From NCBI RefSeq assembly GCF_037940415.1, contig NZ_CP149798.1:7101001-7165000 (forward strand): a stretch of 64,000 bases of DNA, in the 5' to 3' direction. Below, in pieces: positions 33,798 to 42,737 of this stretch (its first letter is position 1; every line of letters begins with the position of its first letter). The translations under genes were made by a program, and so were the position numbers. The DNA is from Streptomyces sp. f51 (lineage in GTDB: Bacteria > Actinomycetota > Actinomycetes > Streptomycetales > Streptomycetaceae). Under the pieces are notes generated by a model, which worked only from the letters and a program-made list of their open reading frames with translations, was not told the DNA's origin and did no database searches.

Positions 33798-34274
33798 ATG
33801 ACTGCCACCTCCATTCAGCGCAACGACGACGGCACGGAGCCTTCGGCCGGCAAGCGGGCCGCACGCATCGCCGGTGCCGCGGGAACCGGTGCCGCCCTGA
33901 CGTACCTGTCCTTCGGGCTGATGGACTGGGCGGACCGCCGGGACGCCCGTGCCTGCGCGAACGCGCCGGACTTCTGTATGACCCTGTGGCCGACCCTGTC
34001 CTTACCTGCCGCGCTCGTCGTCGCACTCGTCGGGCTGACCGTGATGTACAAACTGCTGGGCATCCGTCCACGACTGGCGGTCGTCCCGCCGACCCTCCTC
34101 CTGGCACCGTTCCCGCTCGCCGCCGCGATGGACACGGCGGGCCTGTGGCCGGCCGTCGTGGTGGGAGCGATATGGAGCGCCGCCCTGGCGCTGACGGTAT
34201 GGCGGCCCTACCGGATCCTGGGCCTGAGTACCGCGGCCACCCTGCTCCTGGCCTCCTTCGTCGTCATCCGCTGA
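33798..34274 (+). CDS. Small polytopic membrane protein with a TTA codon
   Basis: 158 residues and four predicted helices (TLSLPAALVVALVGLTVMY and later), no recognised domain. Codon 69 (34002-34004) is TTA, making the gene a candidate bldA target. No obvious ribosome-binding site; CACAAT eight bases upstream of the ATG could be a -10 for a leaderless transcript. Confidence 0.65.
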   Translation: MTATSIQRNDDGTEPSAGKRAARIAGAAGTGAALTYLSFGLMDWADRRDARACANAPDFCMTLWPTLSLPAALVVALVGLTVMYKLLGIRPRLAVVPPTLLLAPFPLAAAMDTAGLWPAVVVGAIWSAALALTVWRPYRILGLSTAATLLLASFVVIR

Positions 34275-34345
34275 TGTCGGGCGGGGGCAAGAACCGGTCG
34301 CCGGTGGGCTGATGGTCGTGGGGGCGTTGATCATGCTGATATGAC

Positions 34346-34825
34346 ATGGGGATGACTGCCGAAGCGCTGGATCCCCTGGACCGTCTGCTCGCCGAGCGGG
34401 CCTGTGAACGCATCGTCGTCGAGTTCGTCCACATGCTCGACCTCGGTGACCCGGGCGATGTGGCCGATCTCTTCACGGACGCCGGGTTCTGGGAGTGGGC
34501 GGAAGGCGACCGTCGGATCGAGGGCCGTGAAGCGCTTCGGTCGTACTTCGCCGGCCGGCCCGCGGACCGGCTGTCGCGCCGGATCTGCACGAACATCCTG
34601 GTCACCGTCACGTCCGAGTCGACGGCCACCGCGACCACCTACTTCACGACCTACCGCGTCGACGGACACACCGGCGGTTTCGTGCCCCCGCGAGCGCCCA
34701 CGCAGGTCGGCCACTACGAGGACACGTTCCGCAAGGTCGAGGACCGGTGGCTTCTCGACTCACGGTCCTTGTACCTCGCCTTCGCCGGACCGACCGAGCG
34801 ACTCGAGGCGGCGGTCGAGAACTGA
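34346..34825 (+). CDS. SnoaL-like (NTF2-fold) protein
   Basis: 159 residues. DRLLAERACERIVVEFVHMLDLGDPGDVADLFTDAGFW, an IEGREALRSYFAGRP segment and a C-terminal HYEDTFRKVEDRWLLDSRSLYL strand pair fit the NTF2/SnoaL_4 cone-shaped fold. Members include dehydratases, isomerases and non-enzymatic binders; no catalytic dyad is certain. Stand-alone gene. Confidence 0.8.
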   Translation: MGMTAEALDPLDRLLAERACERIVVEFVHMLDLGDPGDVADLFTDAGFWEWAEGDRRIEGREALRSYFAGRPADRLSRRICTNILVTVTSESTATATTYFTTYRVDGHTGGFVPPRAPTQVGHYEDTFRKVEDRWLLDSRSLYLAFAGPTERLEAAVEN

Positions 34826-34988
34826 GCACACGACGCCGGACCGGCTGGCCGAGGCACCTGGTGGGGACTCCTTGATCTCCGCGAGTGTTGCCATGGCATC
34901 CCCCTGCCGGCACGGGTGTGATCACGGAAGCATCCCATGCCCGGCCACGGCCGGAATCGGGTCCCCGGCGTGGAACTGCTTCCGCGCC

Positions 34989-36152
34989 TTACGCTGTCTC
35001 GGAGGCGTGAGTGATCGCCAGCAGCGCCATGTCGTCGGCCCTCCGGCCGCCCGTGTGCTGGTGCACGTCGGCCACCAGGGCGTCGAGCAGGGCGTCCGGA
35101 CGGGCGTACCGCAGCAGGTCGGGCCTGCGGGCCGGCTCGTAGAACTCGCCCTTCGCGTCCCGGGCTTCCGTGAGTCCGTCGGTGTAGAGCAGCAGAGTGG
35201 CGCCCTTCGGGAACGTGACCGTGTCGACGTGCTCCGGACCGGCGGCCAGAGAGGTCAGGCCCAGGGGCAACGCCGGCCGGCTCGGTTCGACATACCGCAC
35301 GGCATCCGGCAGCAACAGCAGGGGCGCAGGGTGGCCGCGGTTGACCAGCCGGACCTTGTTCCCGTGCCGGGGGAACTCCGCGACCACACTGGTGATGAAC
35401 CCTTCGAGTCCGGTCACGCCCCCGGACTGCTCGATCTCCAGGGCGACGGCTCGCTCCAGCCGTTCCACGAGCGCGGTGAGGCTGGGTTCCTGCATGGCCG
35501 CCTCACGGAAGGTGCCGATGCTGTCCGCGACGGCCCTGACCGCGTTCAGACCCTTGCCGCGCACGTCGCCGATCACGCAGCGCACGCCGAACGGCGTATC
35601 GACCACCGAGTAGAGGTCTCCGCCGATCTGCGCGTCCGACTGCGCCGCCTCGTAGCGGGCGGCGAACCGCAGCGACCCGCTCACCTTCGGCGGGTCGCGC
35701 AGGACGGCCCGCTGCACGGTGGCGGCGATGTCACGGGCCGACTGGAGCTGTGTGTGCAGGTGATGCAGGAGGAGGTGGAGGAGGACCGAGATCACCGCCA
35801 CCGTCGCCACCATGGCCAGTTCGCTGTACTCGGTGGCGGTCCCGTGGAACCCGAAATAGCCGAACATGGCCAGGTCGAGGAGGAACGCCGCGGCCCCGAT
35901 GGCGATGGTGCCGCGCAGGGACAGCAGGGGAGCGGCCGTGAGGATCGCGGCCGCGTAGAGAGCCGCGGCACTGACCGTGGGCGGTGTGGCGAAATCGATC
36001 ACCACCGCCGCGCACAGCAGAAGCACCGGCAGCAGTGGCCTCCACCTTCCCAGCCGCCGCCACACCGTCAGCCCGGCCACGCGCTGCTCCAGACGTCGAC
36101 TGATCTTCCGGCCGCTCAGGCTATGGGCTGACCGCCCGACAGGCCGCCTCAT
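34989..36152 (-). CDS. Membrane-anchored SpoIIE/PP2C phosphatase
   Basis: 387 residues from ATG 36152 (a GTG at 36212 is also possible; neither has a well-spaced RBS). Three to four membrane helices (about 40-135) are followed by a PP2C-type SpoIIE domain with metal motifs IGGDLY (176) and GDVRGKG (195). It should dephosphorylate an anti-anti-sigma factor in response to a membrane signal. It lacks the GAF, PAS and HATPase domains of the larger phosphatase at 6.1 kb. Confidence 0.88.
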   Translation of the reverse strand: MRRPVGRSAHSLSGRKISRRLEQRVAGLTVWRRLGRWRPLLPVLLLCAAVVIDFATPPTVSAAALYAAAILTAAPLLSLRGTIAIGAAAFLLDLAMFGYFGFHGTATEYSELAMVATVAVISVLLHLLLHHLHTQLQSARDIAATVQRAVLRDPPKVSGSLRFAARYEAAQSDAQIGGDLYSVVDTPFGVRCVIGDVRGKGLNAVRAVADSIGTFREAAMQEPSLTALVERLERAVALEIEQSGGVTGLEGFITSVVAEFPRHGNKVRLVNRGHPAPLLLLPDAVRYVEPSRPALPLGLTSLAAGPEHVDTVTFPKGATLLLYTDGLTEARDAKGEFYEPARRPDLLRYARPDALLDALVADVHQHTGGRRADDMALLAITHASETA

Positions 36153-36362
36153 CTCCCTGCGGCTCGCACGCCGCGCGACGGCTATGACCCGAACGCCGCA
36201 CACCGGAGACACGGGTCGGCGGCTGATCCGGCGACGAGCGCCGTCCCCTCAGGGCCGTTAGCACACGGACCGCTGCCCGCCCGGCAACTCCCGACTTCGC
36301 GCCCCGTGGCGACCCGGCCGCCTGAACAATGCGGCATCCGGAACAGACGAAGAGGGGATCCG

Positions 36363-37139
36363 GTGGCTCGTCGTACCAACACGTCCTGCCTGGGCATGGC
36401 CGTCAAGGGCTATCTGCTGCTGAACCTGTGGACGGCCGTCGGCTACGCCCTGGCACTGCCGGTCACCCTGCCCGACCTGATGGCGTCTCAGGATCCACCG
36501 CTGCACGTCAGGGGACCGATGCAGTACGCGGTCCTCTACGGCGTGCCGGTTGTCGCCGCCGCGGTCGTGGCCCTGTTCGCGGGCCGCCGACGGTCCGTCG
36601 CCCCAGGGGCGCTCGTCGCCCGCGCGGCAGCGCTGCTCGTGCTCTGTCAGATCTCCGCCCACTGGGTCGCGGCCCGTTTCGACGCGCCCGAGTGGAGTGC
36701 GCGGGCGACGGTGCAGTGCGGTGCCGCCGGGCTCACCGCGTACCTGTGTCTGGTGGTGCTGCGCCGGTGGGACGACCGCGGTCTCCCCTCGGGGAGCCGT
36801 CGTCCGGGGCCGGGCGAGGTCTGGCACGCGGTGGTTCCGTTCCGGGACAACGAGGGCAGCAAGGAACGCTACTGCGTGGTCATGAGGAGTCGTCCCCACC
36901 ACGTGGAGGTCCTCAAGATCACCAGCCAGAACAAGGACCACCGCGACGACCACATCCGCATGCCCAACCACGGCTGGGATTCCACCTCGGGCAAGGACCA
37001 CTGGGTCGAGATCGGACTTCAGCCGCTCAGGGTTCCGTACCAGAATTTCACCGACGGCCGCCCCAAGGGCCGTTGCCCCCGGCCGGTCTGGCGCCGGCTG
37101 CGGGCCGAGAACCCGGCACCCGCGGCATCCAGGGTGTGA
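36363..37139 (+). CDS. Membrane protein with C-terminal PemK/MazF-like domain
   Basis: 258 residues. Four hydrophobic helices (about 12-35, 52-73, 80-102, 115-135) are followed by a PemK-like domain (148-247): PGEVWHAVVPFRDNEGSKERYCVVMR, then VEVLKITSQNKDHRDDHIRMP and VPYQNF. This pattern is shared with soluble actinomycete proteins annotated as PemK/MazF-family toxins. GTG 36363 has AGAGGGG. No antitoxin-like gene is adjacent. The cytoplasmic domain would be tethered to the membrane, an unusual arrangement; whether it is an RNase is untested. Confidence 0.72.
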   Translation: MARRTNTSCLGMAVKGYLLLNLWTAVGYALALPVTLPDLMASQDPPLHVRGPMQYAVLYGVPVVAAAVVALFAGRRRSVAPGALVARAAALLVLCQISAHWVAARFDAPEWSARATVQCGAAGLTAYLCLVVLRRWDDRGLPSGSRRPGPGEVWHAVVPFRDNEGSKERYCVVMRSRPHHVEVLKITSQNKDHRDDHIRMPNHGWDSTSGKDHWVEIGLQPLRVPYQNFTDGRPKGRCPRPVWRRLRAENPAPAASRV

Positions 37140-37473
37140 GGGCGCCGTACACGCGCGGGTCACAGCTACGACACGAAGCGTTCGTGATCATGCACTCCAA
37201 GTCACGCAGGCGCCACAATGGCGGCGCGCAAACCCGTCCTTGGGGGGACCATGCACGCAAGATCCACCGGCGTCGGCCTCGCGACCGCGCCCACCTGCTG
37301 CGGAGCCGCAGATCATCGACAGGACAGGGCCGTACGCGCCGAGGGCGCCGGGGCCTCCAAGTCCGCGGACCGCGGACCCGGCACGAACCTCTCGCAGGCC
37401 GGCTGGCTGATCCGGTGCGCCGGACACCGGACCGGACCCATCAACTAGCCAGCTCGCGCAGAGGGGAACCGCC
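37140..37473 (+). other. Intergenic stretch with a doubtful small reading frame
   Basis: A 65-codon frame from ATG 37251 (after GGGGGGA) to 37448 has no recognisable features (MHARSTGVGLATAPTCCGA...). It may be a decayed or fortuitous frame. Nothing else is seen. Confidence 0.3.
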
Positions 37474-37842
37474 ATGCAACGCCGTGCCGTCATCGTCGCC
37501 GTCACCGCCCTGCTCATGTCCGTCCTTGCCGGGTGCAGCAGCACCTCGCAGTCCAACGCTTCCACGTCGTCGCCCGCGGTCGCGGCCGACAGCATCAACG
37601 CGCGCTGCCAGGCACAGGATTGGCCCCAGCCCATGCCCGACATCGAGGGCCAGCCGTTCGACCCGCTCGGCAAGGACCTCAAGTGCTTCGGCAACATCCA
37701 GGCCGTCGCCCCCGACGGACATGACGTGATGACCGACCCGGGCGGTGGGTTGGGTGCCTGGACCGTCGTTTCCAGCACTCCCGCCCCGGGAGCCAAGGTC
37801 CGGATCACCACGCCGATCACGCTCGAACTCCGGAGAGGCTGA
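37474..37842 (+). CDS. Lipoprotein with PASTA-like domain
   Basis: 122 residues. Lipobox VLAGC (Cys21), Ser/Thr-rich tether, then a single PASTA-like unit (54-122): MPDIEGQPFDPLGKDL, a cysteine pair, and V-SSTPAPGAKVRITTPITLEL. PASTA domains bind muropeptides or beta-lactam-like ligands. It is thus probably a surface protein associated with cell-wall precursors. A GC-rich hairpin follows at 37859. Confidence 0.78.
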   Translation: MQRRAVIVAVTALLMSVLAGCSSTSQSNASTSSPAVAADSINARCQAQDWPQPMPDIEGQPFDPLGKDLKCFGNIQAVAPDGHDVMTDPGGGLGAWTVVSSTPAPGAKVRITTPITLELRRG

Positions 37843-37858
37843 AGGCCCGAGGGCCGCC

Positions 37859-37887
37859 CCCGCCCCACCCGGGAGAGGGGGCGCCCG
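37859..37887. terminator. Hairpin between convergent genes
   Basis: CGCCCCC and GGGGGCG form a 7-bp stem with a 15-nt loop, directly after the lipoprotein gene. Confidence 0.45.
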
Positions 37888-37938
37888 GTCGGCCGTGGGG
37901 ACCGACCACTTCAGCGGGTCGCCATCCGAGTTCGCGGC

Positions 37939-38349
37939 CTATGAGGTGAAGCCGGTCTCCCGGTCCGCGGCGGCGATTTGGTCGTGGAAGCGTCTGTGGA
38001 CCCAGTGACGCTCACCCAGGAGGTCCACCTGCCCCCATCGGCCGGAGACCGGACCAAGTCGGGTACGGCGTGGGATCGTTCCCGCCAGACGCCGTGGACT
38101 GGCGCCGCCGGACAGCTTGCTGCTGTCCAGTACGTAGATGGCGTCCCGGGCGACCGCCACGCACCGGTATGTGTTGCGGAACATCGTCAGGCCCGTGAGA
38201 TAGGTGATGACGAAGAACCAGAAGTTCGGCGCGCTCTGGCAGATGAACACCTGCCGGATCTCGCTGCCGGCGGGCAGGAACGGTGCCGAGCGCCGCACCA
38301 GGTCCCGCCGCGGCTCAGGGCCGCTCCGACCCGTCTCCTCGGCGGTCAT
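37939..38349 (-). CDS. Small PH-like membrane-associated protein
   Basis: 136 residues from ATG 38349, which overlaps the stop of the WD40 gene (ATGA). One hydrophobic segment NFWFFVITYLTGLTMF is followed by strands YRCVAVARDAIYVLDSSKLSG, typical of bacterial PH-like domains that report a protein at the membrane. Co-translated with the WD40 gene upstream, so the two products may interact. No closer family recognised. Confidence 0.6.
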   Translation of the reverse strand: MTAEETGRSGPEPRRDLVRRSAPFLPAGSEIRQVFICQSAPNFWFFVITYLTGLTMFRNTYRCVAVARDAIYVLDSSKLSGGASPRRLAGTIPRRTRLGPVSGRWGQVDLLGERHWVHRRFHDQIAAADRETGFTS

Positions 38350-40577
38350 TCGGCCCTGCCTTCCCTGCCGCGTCCATCGGAATTCCCGACACCCTCTCGG
38401 CGGCGATGGGTCAGGACCGCCATGTCCGCGCCGAAGGCGGCCACCAGCCGTCCGTCGCTTGCCATCGTCAGTGCCTTGATACGGGAGGGGAAGGCGTAGG
38501 CACCGATCTGCCGCCCAGTGCTCGCGTCCCACATCCACACGGTACGGTCGCCACCGGCGACGACGACGGGGCGCCCGTCCAGCATGCCGGTCGCCCCCGC
38601 ACGTATCTCACCGGTGTGCCCCGTCAGCGGCGGCGCCAGCAGTTCGCCCGTGGCCAGGTCCCAGAGATGGACTTCATCCGCCCTGCGGCCGGTGAGCACG
38701 ACGCTGCGGCCCTCGAGCGTCTCCAGGGCCAGGGCGCCTCGCTGCCGCGGCTGCACTCCGATCCATCGGCTCGCGGTCAGGTCCCAGACGCGGCCTTCCC
38801 CGGTCACCCCGACGAAGCGGTCGTCGATGGCCGCGAAGAACTCGATGGAGGGGCTGGTGTACTCGCTCGTCGACCGTCCGTGCAGCTCTTCCCGCGTGGT
38901 CAGGTCCCATATCCGCACCGTCTTGTGCCGGACGTCGCGCGTGAGGAGGGCGGCCCGTCCGTCCACCGTCCCCGCCGTCAGCAGATCCACGGCGGTGGTA
39001 TGGCCGGTGAGGGGCTCACCGAGCTGTCCCCCGCCGTCGAGGTCCCACATGCGCACCCTCGTGTCCGAGCCGCCGGTGACGATGACACAACTGCCGTTCA
39101 CGACGGCCGTGGTGACCCCGGTGACGGTGCCTTGATGACCGGCCAGCCAGCCACCTGTCTCCCTGCCCGTCTCCCTTTCACCGTCGAGGTCCCAGATCCG
39201 CACCGATCTGTCGTCGCCACCGGTGACCGCGAGCTGCTGACCGTTCACCACTGCCGTCGCCACTCCCCGTACCGCCGCCTCGTGGCCCGTCAGTGACGGC
39301 CTCACCTGCCGGAGCGTGGAGAGATCCCACACCTCGACCGGTCCATGGGCGTACGCGAAGAGGGCGGCGGGGCGGTCATGGAGCACCCTCACGGCCGCCG
39401 CCTCCACGAACGAGGCCGCGAGGGGCTCACCGACCTGCTCGCGCGTGGCCAGGTTCCAGACGTGCACCTCGTACGCGTTGGCGCTGACGGCCAACGGGCG
39501 CTCGGACGCCGGATCCGTCACCAGAAAGTGCGCCCTGGCATTGAGGTCCAGACTGGCGCAGAGCCTTGCCTCCCCGTCGCCTTCCACCATCCCGTCGTAC
39601 GCCTGGTCCGTGAACGCGGGAGGGTCGTCGGGAGGGTCGCCCTGGGCGCCGAACTCCCGTCCCGTGATCAGGTCCCACACGCGGACGGTTTCTTCCCCCG
39701 TGATCAGGTCCGTCGCCCCGAGTTCCTCGGAGTGGCTGGTGACGGCTACAGGACGGCCGTCCAGTACCGCAGTCGCCAGAGCGGACACGAAACCGGTGCG
39801 CACGGTCAACGGCTCACTGTGCTGGGAGAGGGTGGCCAGATCCCACACTCTCACCACGTCGTCCACGCAGGCGCCGACCACGACCGGCCGACCCTGGATC
39901 ATTCCCACGGCCAGCGTTTTCACCCAGGAGTCATCGTCGGCGGAGCACGTGCCGACCAGTTCTCCCCGCGCCACGTCCCATACGCGAACGGTATGTTCGT
40001 AGCCGCAGGTGACGGCGACGGGACGGCCGTCCAGCACCGCCGTCGCCAGCGCCTGTACGGCGCCGGTATGAGCGGACACCGCCTTGCCGAATCGGCCGCC
40101 CGTGGACAGATCCCACGCGTGCAGCGTGCCGTCCTGGCAACCGGCGACAGCCAGACCACGGCCCTGCACGACCACGGTCGCCAGCACGCCCACCTCGGCC
40201 GGAACCGGCAAGGCGTATCGCAGCCGGGAGTCCAAGTCGCCGCCGGTCGCCCACTGCACGACCCAGGAGTCATCCACCTCCTGGCCGACCGCGACCTGGG
40301 AAATACTTCTCGCCAGCTCTCGGTGCCCGTACCGGGCGGCGTCCAGTGCCAGCACCTGCCGCCGCACCGCCGCACCGGCGTCACGGTGCACATGCCCCGA
40401 CGTCCGGTACACGGCGGCCGCCGGCCTCTCCTCCTGGCCGGCAGCGCCGTCCAGGCTCGCGAGGATCAGCTCCGGGTCCCCGTGCACCAGCCATCCGGGA
40501 TCGGTCAACCGGCCACCTTCCGCGGCAACTTCACGGTCCGGACCGCAGTTTCGAGGTTCGCCAGACATGAGGGGCAT
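38346..40577 (-). CDS. WD40 beta-propeller protein
   Basis: About 743 residues from ATG 40577. After an N-terminal region of about 130 residues there are at least ten WD40-like units ending (V/I)-x-(V/I)-WDL, e.g. DGTLHAWDLSTG, EHTVRVWDVARG, DRSVRIWDLDGE, DTRVRMWDLDGG and RTVWMWDASTG. Repeats share the lead-in ALATAVLDGRPVAVT, showing internal duplication. No kinase, protease or NTPase domain is attached and there is no signal peptide, so it is probably a cytoplasmic scaffold. It is divergent from a second WD40 gene 81 bp away. Confidence 0.85.
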   Translation of the reverse strand: MPLMSGEPRNCGPDREVAAEGGRLTDPGWLVHGDPELILASLDGAAGQEERPAAAVYRTSGHVHRDAGAAVRRQVLALDAARYGHRELARSISQVAVGQEVDDSWVVQWATGGDLDSRLRYALPVPAEVGVLATVVVQGRGLAVAGCQDGTLHAWDLSTGGRFGKAVSAHTGAVQALATAVLDGRPVAVTCGYEHTVRVWDVARGELVGTCSADDDSWVKTLAVGMIQGRPVVVGACVDDVVRVWDLATLSQHSEPLTVRTGFVSALATAVLDGRPVAVTSHSEELGATDLITGEETVRVWDLITGREFGAQGDPPDDPPAFTDQAYDGMVEGDGEARLCASLDLNARAHFLVTDPASERPLAVSANAYEVHVWNLATREQVGEPLAASFVEAAAVRVLHDRPAALFAYAHGPVEVWDLSTLRQVRPSLTGHEAAVRGVATAVVNGQQLAVTGGDDRSVRIWDLDGERETGRETGGWLAGHQGTVTGVTTAVVNGSCVIVTGGSDTRVRMWDLDGGGQLGEPLTGHTTAVDLLTAGTVDGRAALLTRDVRHKTVRIWDLTTREELHGRSTSEYTSPSIEFFAAIDDRFVGVTGEGRVWDLTASRWIGVQPRQRGALALETLEGRSVVLTGRRADEVHLWDLATGELLAPPLTGHTGEIRAGATGMLDGRPVVVAGGDRTVWMWDASTGRQIGAYAFPSRIKALTMASDGRLVAAFGADMAVLTHRRREGVGNSDGRGREGRAE

Positions 40578-40658
40578 GGTAGCCACGCCACCCTCGCCGA
40601 CCGTCCGGCACACCCCAGGCCGCCTGATGATGTCAGTGCCGCCTGCGAGACTCGTTCC

Positions 40659-42737
40659 ATGATTCCGAAGCTGCCCCTGGACAGCCCTCGTTGGCGCGGT
40701 CTTGACGGTATGAAGGTCGAGGAACTGCGGTTGCTCCTGGACCAGTTGGCCGCCGCGGCCGCCACCGGGGGCGGCGACGCGTGGCGGCGGACCTGGAGGG
40801 AGGTGTCCGGTGGCCTGATGGACGACGGAGTCGTCGCCGACGGGGCCTACGCGGCTCTGCCGCATCTCGTCGAGGCGGCAGCGGTCCTACCTCCGGCACA
40901 GACCGTGGACTTGTGGGTGGACCTCGGATTCATGGTGACCGCCGACCATCGACCCCCCGTCCCGGCCGATCTCGAGGCAGGCTTCGGCGCCGCACTGCGG
41001 CTGGCCGAGCGGGCGGCCACCCGAAGCCTCCTCGCCGCGGGTACGCCCGGGCGGGTCTGTGCCCAACTCGCCCTCTCCTGCGTGGCCTTGGCCGGACATC
41101 GCATCGGCGAGGTGCTGTGGCAGTTCCCGGATCACCTCGAAAGCGGCCTCCTGTTGTCGTGCCCCGCCTGCGGAAGCGACACGGAGACCCCCGACCTCTT
41201 CGTGGACCCGGCGCGGCCGCCCTACGAGGCTCCACAGCCGCCCGACCCGCACCACGTCCGGCAGGAAGGGCATCCCTGGGGAGAGGTTGCCGCGGCCTTG
41301 CGGGAGGAAGCGCTGGGGGAGGGCTGGGAAGCCTTCCTGCGGGTGGCGCGCGACGTCGCCGCGAGGGGGGTGTCCCCCGAGACACCGGGACAGGCCGTCC
41401 TGTGCCTGGTCGCCGGGATGGTCGCCGTCAGGGGGACCCCGCAGCGGGCCGCGGGGGAGCTGGCCCGCCGGCTGATGTCGCTCACCGGGCACTTCCGCTG
41501 CTGGGACTGCGAGCGGACGTGGACGATCGCGGACGGCCTGGCGGAGCACCCGGACGGCGCGCACCCCCCACACCGTCCTGCTCCGGCCCCGACGGACTCC
41601 GACCAGTCGGCTCCCGGGGCGCGATCAGCGGCGACCGGGCGAACCGGCCGAGCGGCGACCCGGTTCCGGCAGGAAGGGAACACGGTGGTCGCGGCCGACG
41701 GCACCCCCTGGGGCCGTATTTCGGTGTTCTCGGATTCCGCGCCCGGTTCGTCCGGAGGCGTAGACGCCCTGGCGGTGGTCTCCCGCCCCGGTCGGCCGAC
41801 CCTCGTCGGCGGCGGCGGGGCCAAGGGCGTGGTGTGCCTGTGGGACGTGGCCGACGGCCGACTCGTCCACGACCCGCTGCCAGGACATCCTGACGCCGTC
41901 CGCTCGATGACGACCCTGCCCCTGCCCGACGGCCGCGTCCTGCTGGCGAGCGGAAGCGACAGCGGGACGATCGCCGTGTGGAATCCCCTCACCGGGCGTG
42001 CAGTTCGCGAACCGGCCGGCGACCGGCCCGGCGGGGTGACCGCGATGTGCACCGCCGTCGTCCCCGACGGCCGCACCCTGCTCGTCACCGCCACCCCCAA
42101 AGGCGCCGTCCGGATGTGGGAACCGGACACCGGCGAGTGCGTCAAACACCTCAACCCGTACGGCAGTCCGATCCGGTCGGTCACCGCCGTCCCGATCTCC
42201 GCCCACCACACGCTGATCGTGGCCTCGGACAGCGCGGGCCGCGTGCACGTGTGGGATCCAGCCGTCGACGACCCCTGGGACCGCGGCGCGGCCGTGCAAC
42301 TGAACGCACGCGCGCTCGCCGACGCCGGCCATCGGGCGGCGGCCGTGGAGGCCGTCCCGACATCCGACCGAGCCATGCTGGCCACGGCGGACGACCTCGG
42401 CGTCGTCATGCTCTGGGATCCCGCCACCGGTGCCCCGGCCGGCGAGGCCCTGCCCAGTTCCACAGGCACCGCAGGCCCGCCGCTCATCACCGCCGCCACC
42501 CTCCAAGGAGGCCCCACGGTCCTGGTGACCGGCAAGCGTCACGGTCACCGGCTGCGGGTGTGGGAACCGGAGACCGGCGCGGTGCGGCACATCGCCCTGG
42601 ACGTGTCGCTCACCTGCCTGGCCGCCGCGGGCGCGGACCTGATCGTCGGACATGACCGCGGAGTCCTCGGTCTCCCGCTGACCCGGCGAACGCCAGAGGG
42701 CGGACTGTGCCGTGCGGGGAGGGGAAGCCATGACTGA
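40659..42737 (+). CDS. Zinc-knuckle/HEAT-like and WD40 protein
   Basis: 692 residues. The N-terminal third is helical (WRRTWREVSGGLMDDGVVADGAYAALPHLVEAAA) and recalls immunity-type HEAT-like domains found beside polymorphic toxins. Two cysteine pairs CPAC (168/171) and CWDC (281/284) could bind zinc. After a Pro/Ala linker come about six WD40-like units (about 370-680): GVVCLWDVADG, GTIAVWNPLTG, GAVRMWEPDTG, GRVHVWDPAVD, GVVMLWDPATG, HRLRVWEPETG. It overlaps the PQQ-propeller gene by eight bases, so both are co-translated. Confidence 0.8.
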   Translation: MIPKLPLDSPRWRGLDGMKVEELRLLLDQLAAAAATGGGDAWRRTWREVSGGLMDDGVVADGAYAALPHLVEAAAVLPPAQTVDLWVDLGFMVTADHRPPVPADLEAGFGAALRLAERAATRSLLAAGTPGRVCAQLALSCVALAGHRIGEVLWQFPDHLESGLLLSCPACGSDTETPDLFVDPARPPYEAPQPPDPHHVRQEGHPWGEVAAALREEALGEGWEAFLRVARDVAARGVSPETPGQAVLCLVAGMVAVRGTPQRAAGELARRLMSLTGHFRCWDCERTWTIADGLAEHPDGAHPPHRPAPAPTDSDQSAPGARSAATGRTGRAATRFRQEGNTVVAADGTPWGRISVFSDSAPGSSGGVDALAVVSRPGRPTLVGGGGAKGVVCLWDVADGRLVHDPLPGHPDAVRSMTTLPLPDGRVLLASGSDSGTIAVWNPLTGRAVREPAGDRPGGVTAMCTAVVPDGRTLLVTATPKGAVRMWEPDTGECVKHLNPYGSPIRSVTAVPISAHHTLIVASDSAGRVHVWDPAVDDPWDRGAAVQLNARALADAGHRAAAVEAVPTSDRAMLATADDLGVVMLWDPATGAPAGEALPSSTGTAGPPLITAATLQGGPTVLVTGKRHGHRLRVWEPETGAVRHIALDVSLTCLAAAGADLIVGHDRGVLGLPLTRRTPEGGLCRAGRGSHD

